Part shown: positions 1 through 6,286 of the stretch, in pieces
Layout: each line of letters begins with the position of its first letter
How positions within the stretch are numbered: the first letter of the stretch is position 1
Origin: an uncultured Dorea sp.
GTDB taxonomy: Bacteria > Bacillota > Clostridia > Lachnospirales > Lachnospiraceae
NCBI RefSeq assembly: GCF_934294775.1
Contig: NZ_CAKRAH010000065.1
Span: 1-14,090, forward strand
DNA length: 14,090 nt
Direction of reading: 5' to 3'
Notes under the pieces: generated by a model
What the model was told of the DNA's origin: nothing
What the model saw: the letters and a program-made list of their open reading frames with translations, nothing else
Databases searched by the model: none
Position numbers and translations under genes: made by a program

Positions 1-106
1 TAAGCATATCAAAAAAAGCAGGAGATATCTAATCCTTTTAGAATAAATATTTTCTGCTTTTAAGTTAATGACATTGTACAAAATGAACGGTTTGTAACTT
101 ATATTC

Positions 107-127
107 TTGTGAAATGATTGTTAAAAT
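107..127 (+). promoter_or_regulatory. Possible fucO promoter region with Rex-like site
   Basis: The stretch 107-124 begins with TTGTGAAAT and matches 13 of 18 positions of the Rex-type consensus as I recall it for Firmicutes. The right half is poor: only 4 of 9 positions are self-complementary. It abuts TAAAAT (122-127), which could be a -10 box; the best -35 at 17-bp spacing, TTATAT (99-104), is weak. A redox repressor site here would suit a fermentative alcohol dehydrogenase. The remaining upstream sequence (1-106) shows no gene, only a distant pairing of AAAAGCAG (14-21) with CTGCTTTT (54-61). Confidence 0.25.
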
Positions 128-221
128 AAAGACATAAAGAAACGGGATATGAAGAAGAAATATTATAAGAAAGATTCATATCTAAATAATACAGATTATG
201 TAAAAAGGAGTGTCAGTTACT

Positions 222-1367
222 ATGGCAAACAGAATTAATTTAAACCAGACATCATTTCACGGAGCAGGAGCAATTCAGGAGATTGCAGCAGAAGTTAAAG
301 TAAGAGGACTGAAAAAAGCGCTGGTATGTTCAGATCCTGACCTGATTAAATTCAATGTAACAACAAAGGTAACAAAAGTTTTGGATGATGCAGGACTGGA
401 ATACGAATTATATTCTGACATCAAACCAAATCCGACAATTCAGAATGTACAGCACGGAGTAGAAGCATTCAAAAAAGCAGGAGCAGATTACATTATTGCA
501 ATCGGTGGCGGATCTTCTATGGATACATCAAAAGCAATCGGTATCATCATTGCAAACCCGGAATTTGAAGATGTAAGAAGCCTGGAAGGCACAGCACCGA
601 CCAAGAATCCGTGTGTTCCGATTATCGCAGTACCAACAACAGCCGGAACAGCAGCAGAGGTAACTATCAACTACGTTATCACAGATGTAGAAAAGAAGAG
701 AAAATTCGTCTGTGTAGATCCACACGATATGCCTGTTATCGCAGTTGTAGACCCGGAGATGATGTCTTCTATGCCAAAGGGACTGACAGCTTCTACCGGT
801 ATGGATGCCCTGACACATGCAATTGAAGGATATACAACAAAGGCTGCATGGGAGATGACAGATATGTTCCATCTGAAAGCCATCGAACTCATTTCCAAAT
901 CGCTTAGAAGTGCGGTTGCCAATGAAAAAGAAGGCCGTGAGGGAATGGCTCTTGGACAGTACATTGCAGGAATGGGATTCTCTAACGTAGGTCTTGGAAT
1001 CGCACATTCTATGGCTCACACACTTGGAGCAGTATATGATACACCACATGGTGTTGCATGTGCTATGATGCTTCCAATCGTTATGGAATACAACGCAGAC
1101 TGCACAGGCGAAAAATACAAAGAGATTGCAAAAGCAATGGGTGTAGAAGGTGTAGATGATATGTCTGTAGAAGAATACAGAAAAGCAGCAGTAGATGCAG
1201 TACGTAAATTATCTGTAGATGTAGGAATCCCTACAAAGCTGGAAGCATTAAAAGAAGAAGACCTTCAGTTCCTTGCAGAATCAGCTCATGCAGATGCATG
1301 CGCACCTGGTAATCCGAAAGATGCAAGTGTAGAAGACCTGAAAGAGCTGTTCAGAAAATTGATGTAA
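222..1367 (+). CDS. fucO: Lactaldehyde reductase / iron-containing alcohol dehydrogenase (FucO-like)
   Basis: Group III iron-dependent alcohol dehydrogenase of 381 residues, cytoplasmic. It is expected to reduce L-lactaldehyde to 1,2-propanediol with NADH, the last step of anaerobic fucose or rhamnose fermentation, and possibly other short aldehydes or diols. The sequence follows E. coli FucO nearly end to end: the MANR start, the NAD-binding GGGS loop (95-98), the PTTAGTAAEVT stretch (138-148) and the VCVDPHD stretch (163-169) are shared. The iron ligands fall where expected at D195, H199, H262 and H276, with H266 as the extra conserved histidine. The ATG at 222 is chosen because AAGGAG sits at 205-210, 11 bp upstream; an in-frame GTG at 210 lies inside that ribosome binding site. 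The gene stands alone with its own terminator, and no fucose or rhamnose genes are in view, so the exact substrate is inferred from similarity. Confidence 0.88.
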   Translation: MANRINLNQTSFHGAGAIQEIAAEVKVRGLKKALVCSDPDLIKFNVTTKVTKVLDDAGLEYELYSDIKPNPTIQNVQHGVEAFKKAGADYIIAIGGGSSMDTSKAIGIIIANPEFEDVRSLEGTAPTKNPCVPIIAVPTTAGTAAEVTINYVITDVEKKRKFVCVDPHDMPVIAVVDPEMMSSMPKGLTASTGMDALTHAIEGYTTKAAWEMTDMFHLKAIELISKSLRSAVANEKEGREGMALGQYIAGMGFSNVGLGIAHSMAHTLGAVYDTPHGVACAMMLPIVMEYNADCTGEKYKEIAKAMGVEGVDDMSVEEYRKAAVDAVRKLSVDVGIPTKLEALKEEDLQFLAESAHADACAPGNPKDASVEDLKELFRKLM

Positions 1368-1417
1368 TAGACAACGGTATAAATAATGCATAAAACAAAA
1401 TCATCATAACTATAGGG

Positions 1418-1456
1418 AAGACTGACACGTTTGTAATGAGCGGGTCAGTCTTTTCT
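1418..1456 (+). terminator. Rho-independent terminator after fucO
   Basis: AAGACTGAC (1418-1426) pairs perfectly with GTCAGTCTT (1444-1452) across a 17-nt loop, and the 3' arm runs into a short T-rich tail (TTTTCT). It lies 50 bp after the fucO stop codon. The T tract is short, so termination may be moderate. Confidence 0.65.
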
Positions 1457-1469
1457 ATCGCCATGCGTT

Positions 1470-1607
1470 CGGAAGGAGCTGCCAGTGGCAGGTCCTGTAG
1501 ATGCCAAAGCATGTAAGAGAAGAAGCCAGATACCAAAGTATCGGGAAGGAGCGCCGGTGTCAGGTATTCTGTATCTTTGAACCGGGTGTAAAAGAAAATA
1601 AAGTATT
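1470..1607. repeat. Two diverged tandem repeats with small hairpins
   Basis: Two units of about 66-72 bp lie head to tail, roughly 1470-1541 and 1542-1607. Shared blocks in order are GGAAGGAGC, GCC-GTG-CAGGT, CTGTA and TGTAA-AGAA; the match is imperfect, with small gaps. Unit 1 can fold AGGA (1474-1477) with TCCT (1493-1496) around the hairpin TGCC-AGT-GGCA (1480-1490). ATGC-CAAA-GCAT (1501-1512) and GATAC-CAAA-GTATC (1529-1542) are further perfect small hairpins sharing a CAAA loop. The block lies between the fucO terminator and the promoter of the next operon, so that promoter does not transcribe it. I recognise no known riboswitch or RNA family. Confidence 0.6.
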
Positions 1608-1634
1608 GAAAAGGCTGATGGGTTTATTTATAAT
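1606..1634 (+). promoter_or_regulatory. Promoter of the HAD-greA operon
   Basis: TTGAAA (1606-1611), a 17-bp spacer and a perfect TATAAT (1629-1634) make a strong sigma-A-type promoter. Transcription would begin near 1641, leaving a leader of about 50 nt. This also argues against the in-frame ATG at 1640 as the start of the HAD gene. Confidence 0.75.
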
Positions 1635-1693
1635 ATGCTATGTTAGTTACGTATATAGTAAAGAATGTAAATGAATCGGTAACGGAGGAAAAA

Positions 1694-2479
1694 ATGTCAG
1701 CATTATTTTTTGATATTGATGGAACAATTTTAAGTGATATTACACATGAGATACCGGAAAGTGCGCTGGAGGCATTGAAAAAAGCGCAGGAAAATGGACA
1801 CAAAACATTTATCAATACCGGACGTACCGTGTGCAGTATTCCGCCGGTGATAAAGAATATACCATTTGACGGCTTCTTGTGTGGATGTGGGACACATCTG
1901 GTATATGGGGATGAAGTTATCTTTCATCATTCCATTCCATATGAAAGAGGACGTGAGATCATTCAGTCGATGAAGAACTGTAAGGTAGAAGGATTCCTTG
2001 AGGGAACGGAAGATATCTATTATTCGAACCGTATATCCAGACTGGAGCCGGTCGAAAGCAGCAGAAGATATATGGCAGGACTTGGGCTTGGAAGAGAGCA
2101 GGCGATGGAAGAGACCGGATATGAGTATGATAAGATCCTGATCTACATAGATGAGATTGCAGACGGAGAACGTTTCTTTAAAGAAACAGGAGATGTACTT
2201 CAGCATATCGACCGTCTGGGCGGAGTCTATGAATGTATACAGAAGGGTTATTCCAAAGCGACGGCAATCGAGTGCGTCAAGAAAGAGCTGCACTTGTCAG
2301 ATGATGATATCTATGCATTTGGAGACAGCAGTAATGACTTCGATATGATCAAGGCAGCAGGGCATGGTGTGATCATGGGAAAACACGACCCGGTACTGGA
2401 ACCGTATGCGGAATATATTACAGATACTGTAGAACATGACGGACTTTATAAGGCAATGGAGCATTATGGACTGATATAA
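1694..2479 (+). CDS. Cof-type HAD-IIB family phosphatase
   Basis: Cytoplasmic HAD-superfamily hydrolase of 261 residues, a normal length for the Cof/YidA-like subfamily, which dephosphorylates small metabolites such as sugar phosphates or cofactors. All four HAD motifs are visible: DIDGT with nucleophile D7 and D9, threonine T42 in NTGRT, K188 in the GYSKATAI segment, and GDSSND at 210-215 with D211 and D215. The region between T42 and K188 holds the C2-type cap that sets substrate choice. The ATG at 1694 is preceded by GGAGG (1684-1688); an in-frame ATG at 1640 lies about at the predicted transcript start and has no ribosome binding site. greA follows after 26 bp, so the two are probably co-transcribed. 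The substrate cannot be told from sequence. Confidence 0.85.
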   Translation: MSALFFDIDGTILSDITHEIPESALEALKKAQENGHKTFINTGRTVCSIPPVIKNIPFDGFLCGCGTHLVYGDEVIFHHSIPYERGREIIQSMKNCKVEGFLEGTEDIYYSNRISRLEPVESSRRYMAGLGLGREQAMEETGYEYDKILIYIDEIADGERFFKETGDVLQHIDRLGGVYECIQKGYSKATAIECVKKELHLSDDDIYAFGDSSNDFDMIKAAGHGVIMGKHDPVLEPYAEYITDTVEHDGLYKAMEHYGLI

Positions 2480-2505
2480 CAGGATAGGAAAGGAAGTGCA
2501 TTTTC

Positions 2506-3009
2506 ATGGGAGAGCAGTTAACGGAAAGTGATGTTAAAAAAATCAAAGAAGAGATTGAATACCGTAAGATTGTTGTTCGTAAGAAAGAGCTGGAAGCGGT
2601 AAAAGAAGCAAGAGCGCAGGGAGACTTAAGTGAGAATTTCGAATACAAAGCAGCAAAGCAGGATAAGAACCGTAACGAAAGCCGTATCCGTTATCTGGAA
2701 AGAATGCTGAAGAATGCTAAGATCGTATCGGATACATCAAAAGCAGACGAAGTGGGAATCAATAATACAGTGGAAGTATATTTTGAAGACGACGATGAGA
2801 CAGAAACTTACCGCCTCGTGACAAGTATCCGGGGAAATTCACTTCAGGGACTGATCAGTATCGAATCGCCGCTTGGAAAAGCAATCCAGGGACATAAAGT
2901 CGGAGACCGCGTGCTTGTAAAGACGAACGGAAATGATGGATATTATATCGTAATAAAAAATATTGATAATACAACAGATGACAGCTACGATACATTGCGC
3001 AAATATTAA
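2506..3009 (+). CDS. greA: GreA/GreB-family transcription elongation factor
   Basis: Transcript cleavage factor of 167 residues that inserts its coiled coil into the RNA polymerase secondary channel and rescues backtracked complexes. The N-terminal coiled coil covers about residues 5-75 and carries the conserved tip GDLSEN (39-44) with acidic residues D40 and E43, equivalent to D41 and E44 of E. coli GreA. The C-terminal FKBP-like domain is marked by ISIESPLGKAIQGHKVGDRV (117-136). It is slightly longer than the usual ~158 residues because of a polar tail after about residue 152. AGGAAG (2491-2496) precedes the ATG. It lies 26 bp behind the HAD gene. No terminator of its own is visible, and its last codons contain the promoter of the thiamin operon. 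Confidence 0.9.
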   Translation: MGEQLTESDVKKIKEEIEYRKIVVRKKELEAVKEARAQGDLSENFEYKAAKQDKNRNESRIRYLERMLKNAKIVSDTSKADEVGINNTVEVYFEDDDETETYRLVTSIRGNSLQGLISIESPLGKAIQGHKVGDRVLVKTNGNDGYYIVIKNIDNTTDDSYDTLRKY

Positions 3010-3023
3010 AAGCGTAGTATAAT
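2995..3023 (+). promoter_or_regulatory. Promoter of the thiamin operon, inside the greA 3' end
   Basis: A perfect TATAAT (3018-3023) stands 17 bp after TTGCGC (2995-3000), a -35 box with 3 of 6 consensus bases. The predicted transcript start near 3030 falls just before the TPP riboswitch. The -35 box overlaps the last codons of greA. Confidence 0.6.
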
Positions 3024-3039
3024 AGTGTTTGTCAATTGA

Positions 3040-3131
3040 ACAGGGGAGTCCGTAAGCTGAGCGGGCTGAGAGTAGACTATAGATGTTTAGACCCATAAAC
3101 CTGATTTGGATCATGCCAACGTAGGGAAGGG
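3040..3131 (+). promoter_or_regulatory. TPP (THI-element) riboswitch
   Basis: All the conserved blocks of the TPP aptamer appear in order: GGGGAG near the 5' side, CTGAGA (3066-3071), ACCTGAT (3099-3105), ATGCCA (3113-3118) and GTAGGGAA (3121-3128). It lies 5' of thiM, thiE and the thiD fusion, the classic setting. Binding of thiamin pyrophosphate should favour the terminator at 3145-3185 and shut the operon down. The exact ends of stem P1 are approximate. Confidence 0.95.
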
Positions 3132-3144
3132 AAAAGTGCCGGCA

Positions 3145-3185
3145 GGGCAGGTGTATCTGAAAACAGGTATATCTGTCCTTTTTTT
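3145..3185 (+). terminator. Expression-platform terminator of the TPP riboswitch
   Basis: GGGCAGGTGTATCTG (3145-3159) pairs along all 15 positions, with several G-U pairs, with CAGGTATATCTGTCC (3164-3178) across an AAAA loop, followed by seven T residues (3179-3185). It lies 14 nt after the aptamer and is the likely ligand-dependent attenuator. Because greA has no visible terminator, it may also stop read-through from greA. Confidence 0.9.
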
Positions 3186-3217
3186 GTGCGGGAGCATGAA
3201 ATGCGAAGCAATCCGTG

Positions 3218-3260
3218 TATCATAGGGGTCAAAATACCTTTTGACCCCAACATTATGATA
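3218..3260. repeat. Long intergenic palindrome
   Basis: GGGGTCAAAA (3225-3234) and TTTTGACCCC (3239-3248) form a perfect 10-bp inverted repeat with a TACC loop. The stem extends by a further 7 bp, TATCATA (3218-3224) with TATGATA (3254-3260), after a 5-nt bulge (AACAT). It follows the riboswitch terminator and precedes thiM by about 90 bp, and it has no T tract on either strand. The form is that of a dispersed repetitive palindrome (REP or MITE-like), but other copies cannot be seen in this window. Confidence 0.75.
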
Positions 3261-3352
3261 TAGAGACAATGACAGAACAATCAGGAATATTGAAACAGAG
3301 AAAAACTGTGACAGAAAAAATCAGAAATACACATATAACAGGAGGAAGAAAA

Positions 3353-4174
3353 ATGTTAGGAAACTGTATCGAAAATGTAAGAAAGAATGTACCGCTGGTA
3401 CATAATATCACCAACTATGTAACGGTTAATGACGTTGCAAATGTATTATTAGCCTGTGGAGGAAGCCCGATCATGTCAGATGAACCGGAAGATGTAAAAG
3501 ACATCACTTCGATCTGCGGGGGACTCAATATCAATATCGGAACATTGAATACACGTACGATCAGCGGCATGTTTGCTGCAGGTGAAAGAGCGAATGAACT
3601 GGGACATGTAACTTTGTTAGATCCTGTCGGGGCAGGTGCAAGTGCACTGAGAACCAATACAGCAGTAGAACTGATGGAGAAGATCCGCTTTGATGTGATT
3701 CGTGGAAATATTTCGGAAATTAAGACACTGGCACAGGGAAGTGGAACGACGAAAGGTGTGGATGCAGACGTAGCAGATGCGGTGACAGAAGAGAACTTAG
3801 AGGAAGGGGTCGTATTTGCCAAAGCATTTGCAAAAAAGGCAGGTTGTATCGTGGCAATTACCGGAGCAATTGATCTTGTAAGTGACGGTGAGACCTGTTA
3901 TGTCATCCGTAACGGGCGCCCGGAGATGGGAAAAATTACGGGAACAGGATGTCAGTTATCCGGAATGATGACCGCATTTTTAACAGCGAATCCGGACCGG
4001 AAGCTTGAAGCAGCAGCTGCTGCAGTATGCACGATGGGTCTTGCAGGAGAAATCGGATGGAGCTACATGCAAAAGGGAGATGGAAATGCAACATACCGTA
4101 ACCGTATCATCGATGCAATCTACAACATGGACAAAGAGACATTAGATCAAGGAGCAAAGTATGAGATCAGATAA
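3353..4174 (+). CDS. thiM: Hydroxyethylthiazole kinase
   Basis: ThiM, 273 residues, phosphorylates 4-methyl-5-(2-hydroxyethyl)thiazole with ATP, a salvage step that supplies the thiazole half to ThiE. Family marks in order are PLVHNITNYVTVND (14-27), the DPVGAGAS loop (90-97), RGNISEI (117-123) and the anion-hole motif GTGC (197-200) with C200. Start: GGAGGAAG lies just upstream of the ATG at 3353. An in-frame ATG at 3269 would add 28 residues that do not resemble the family and has no ribosome binding site. It is the first gene of the TPP-controlled operon and overlaps thiE by 14 bp. No thiazole or HMP biosynthesis genes (thiC, thiG, thiH, thiS) are in view, so the operon looks like a salvage unit. 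Confidence 0.95.
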   Translation: MLGNCIENVRKNVPLVHNITNYVTVNDVANVLLACGGSPIMSDEPEDVKDITSICGGLNINIGTLNTRTISGMFAAGERANELGHVTLLDPVGAGASALRTNTAVELMEKIRFDVIRGNISEIKTLAQGSGTTKGVDADVADAVTEENLEEGVVFAKAFAKKAGCIVAITGAIDLVSDGETCYVIRNGRPEMGKITGTGCQLSGMMTAFLTANPDRKLEAAAAAVCTMGLAGEIGWSYMQKGDGNATYRNRIIDAIYNMDKETLDQGAKYEIR

Positions 4175-4829
4175 TAATATGAAAACTAAGAATGTAAAAA
4201 AAGAGGATATGTTATTATATGCTGTAACAGACCGCCACTGGTTAAACGGTGAAACCTTATACAGTCAGGTGGAAAAGACGCTGGAAGGCGGCACAACATT
4301 TGTCCAGTTAAGAGAAAAGGAACTGGATGAGGAACATTTTTTGGAAGAGGCTAAGGAAATTAAAAAATTGTGTGCAAAATACAATGTACCATTTGTAATC
4401 AATGACAATGTAGAGATTGCGCTTGAAATGGATGCGGACGGAGTGCACGTAGGACAGAGTGATATGGAAGCAGGAGATGTCAGAGCAAAGCTTGGTCCGG
4501 ATAAGATCATCGGAGTATCTGCGCAGACAGTAGAGCAGGCATTGCTTGCCCAGGAACGAGGGGCGGATTACCTTGGAGTCGGAGCGGTATTCCATACAGA
4601 TTCGAAAGCGGATGCGGCGGATGTGGATCATGAGACTTTAAAAGCCATCTGTGAAGCCGTAGATATACCGGTGATTGCAATCGGTGGAATCAGTAAAGAT
4701 AATGTAGGGGAACTTGCAGGAAGCGGAATCTGTGGGATTGCAGTAATCAGTGCGATATTTGCAGAAAAAGATATTAAAGGTGCAACACAGGAACTTAAGA
4801 ATCGCACGAAGAAGATGGTGGAAGCATGA
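4161..4829 (+). CDS. thiE: Thiamin-phosphate synthase
   Basis: ThiE, a TIM-barrel enzyme of 222 residues, joins HMP pyrophosphate and thiazole phosphate to give thiamin monophosphate. Conserved segments are YAVTDR (20-25), QLREK (49-53), VINDN (79-83), DGVHVGQ (93-99), IGVSAQT (117-123), GVGAVFHTDSK (139-149, the substrate-binding T-x-T/S-K), IGGI (174-177) and AVISAI (194-199). The ATG at 4161 lies 6 bp after AAGGAG (4149-4154) and inside the end of thiM. A second in-frame ATG at 4179 is possible but has no ribosome binding site of its own. The coupling to thiM and the 4-bp overlap with the next gene indicate translational coupling. Confidence 0.95.
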   Translation: MRSDNNMKTKNVKKEDMLLYAVTDRHWLNGETLYSQVEKTLEGGTTFVQLREKELDEEHFLEEAKEIKKLCAKYNVPFVINDNVEIALEMDADGVHVGQSDMEAGDVRAKLGPDKIIGVSAQTVEQALLAQERGADYLGVGAVFHTDSKADAADVDHETLKAICEAVDIPVIAIGGISKDNVGELAGSGICGIAVISAIFAEKDIKGATQELKNRTKKMVEA

Positions 4830-6274
4830 TAAAAGGAGCAATATTTGACGTAGATGGAACACTTTTAGATTCTATGGAAATATGGGAAGATGTAGCCATC
4901 CGTTACCTGAAAAGCATAGGTGTGGAGGCAGAGCCGGATCTTCCGGAGGTCATGTTTACAATGAGCCTTCCGGAAGGTGCGGCATATGTGAAGGAACATT
5001 ATCGTCTGACACGGGAGACAGACGAGATCATACAGGGAGTTCTGGATATTATCCGTAAGTATTATGAAGAGACCGCCCCACTAAAACCTGGGGTAACGAA
5101 GATTTTAGAAGAGCTGTCCAGGAAAAGGATACCGATGACAGTTGCTACCTCTAATAATAAGGAAGAAGTAGAAGCAGCATTTAAAAGACTTGGAATCGCA
5201 TCATATTTTTCACGGATATTTACCTGCGAAGAAGTCGGTGCGGGAAAGACCAGACCGGATATCTATATGAAAGCAGCAGAATATATGGGAACCAGACCGG
5301 AAGAGACTGTGATATTCGAAGATGTACTGCATGCAATCCGTACGGCGAAAAAAGCAGGATTTCTTGCGGTGGGACTCTATGATGAAGCTAGTAAAGCAGA
5401 TCAGGAAGAAATTAAAAAAGAAGCAGACTGGTATGCTAAGAGTATGGAAGGATTAGATATTATGGAATCACAGAAATTAAAAGTAGTACTTACAATCGCG
5501 GGAAGTGATTCAAGCGGAGGTGCCGGAATTCAGGCGGATATCAAGACGATGCAGGCAAACGGAGTGTATGCCATGAGTGCGGTTACGGCACTTACCGCTC
5601 AGAACACAACAGGTGTAACGGGAATCATGGAAGTAACACCGGAATTCCTGGGAAAACAATTAGATGCAGTGATGAAAGACATCCGTCCGGATGCAGTCAA
5701 GATCGGCATGGTATCGTCAGGGAAACTGATAAAAGTCATTGCAGAAAAGTTAAAAGAGTACCAGATAGAAAAGATTGTTGTAGATCCGGTTATGATAGCG
5801 ACCAGCGGATCACGTCTGATCAGTGAAAATGCAATCGCTACCTTGCAGACTTATCTGCTTCCAATCGCAACCGTGATCACGCCGAATATTCCGGAAGCAG
5901 AAGTGCTTGCCGGTATGGAAATCGCATTTGAAAAGGATATGATAGAAGCAGCAAAAAAGATCAATGAAACCTATCACTGTGCGGTCCTTTGTAAAGGTGG
6001 TCACAGCTTAAATGATGCCAATGATTTATTGTATGAGAACCAAAATGCAACATGGTTCCATGGTAAACGGATCAACAATCCAAACACCCACGGAACCGGC
6101 TGTACCCTCTCAAGCGCCATTGCGTCAAATCTGGCAAAAGGCTATTCTCTGGAACAATCCATCGAACGCGCCAAAGCCTACATCAGCGGAGCACTGGAAG
6201 CCATGTTAGACCTCGGAGCGGGAAGCGGGCCGATGAACCATGGGTTTGATATTAAAAGTGAATTTGTTGTTTAA
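4826..6274 (+). CDS. thiD: HAD phosphatase - HMP/HMP-P kinase (ThiD) fusion protein
   Basis: A 482-residue fusion. Residues 1 to about 210 form a HAD subfamily I phosphatase: DVDGT with D8 and D10, TSN at 108-110, K141 in the GKTRPDIY segment, and E165-D166 in FEDVLHAI, with a helical cap between about 15 and 85. Residues 218 to about 475 form a full ThiD, which phosphorylates HMP and then HMP-P with ATP: TIAGSDSSGGAGIQAD (223-238), DPVMIATSGSRL (320-331), TPNIPEAEVL (352-361), KGGHS (390-394) and HGTGCT (422-427) with C426. Both halves keep their catalytic residues. The gene overlaps thiE by 4 bp (ATGA). The HAD part may be the thiamin monophosphate phosphatase of the pathway, comparable in principle to plant TH2; this is inference. 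M213, at the domain junction, could act as an internal start, but I see no clear ribosome binding site for it. Confidence 0.92.
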   Translation: MIKGAIFDVDGTLLDSMEIWEDVAIRYLKSIGVEAEPDLPEVMFTMSLPEGAAYVKEHYRLTRETDEIIQGVLDIIRKYYEETAPLKPGVTKILEELSRKRIPMTVATSNNKEEVEAAFKRLGIASYFSRIFTCEEVGAGKTRPDIYMKAAEYMGTRPEETVIFEDVLHAIRTAKKAGFLAVGLYDEASKADQEEIKKEADWYAKSMEGLDIMESQKLKVVLTIAGSDSSGGAGIQADIKTMQANGVYAMSAVTALTAQNTTGVTGIMEVTPEFLGKQLDAVMKDIRPDAVKIGMVSSGKLIKVIAEKLKEYQIEKIVVDPVMIATSGSRLISENAIATLQTYLLPIATVITPNIPEAEVLAGMEIAFEKDMIEAAKKINETYHCAVLCKGGHSLNDANDLLYENQNATWFHGKRINNPNTHGTGCTLSSAIASNLAKGYSLEQSIERAKAYISGALEAMLDLGAGSGPMNHGFDIKSEFVV

Positions 6275-6286
6275 TGAACCAGTGTA

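Noticed and set aside
528..1049. 173-codon minus-strand frame opposite fucO
   Set aside because: It is cysteine-rich and family-less, lies antisense to a well conserved enzyme and has no ribosome binding site; it is a shadow of the fucO codon use.
222..1367. Recent transfer of fucO from Proteobacteria, suggested by its closeness to E. coli FucO
   Set aside because: Its codon and base use match the neighbouring genes, and the FucO family is widespread and well conserved in gut Clostridia, so similarity alone does not show transfer.
3077..3280. Minus-strand frame across the TPP riboswitch
   Set aside because: It is explained by the structured aptamer, terminator and palindrome; the product has no recognisable features.
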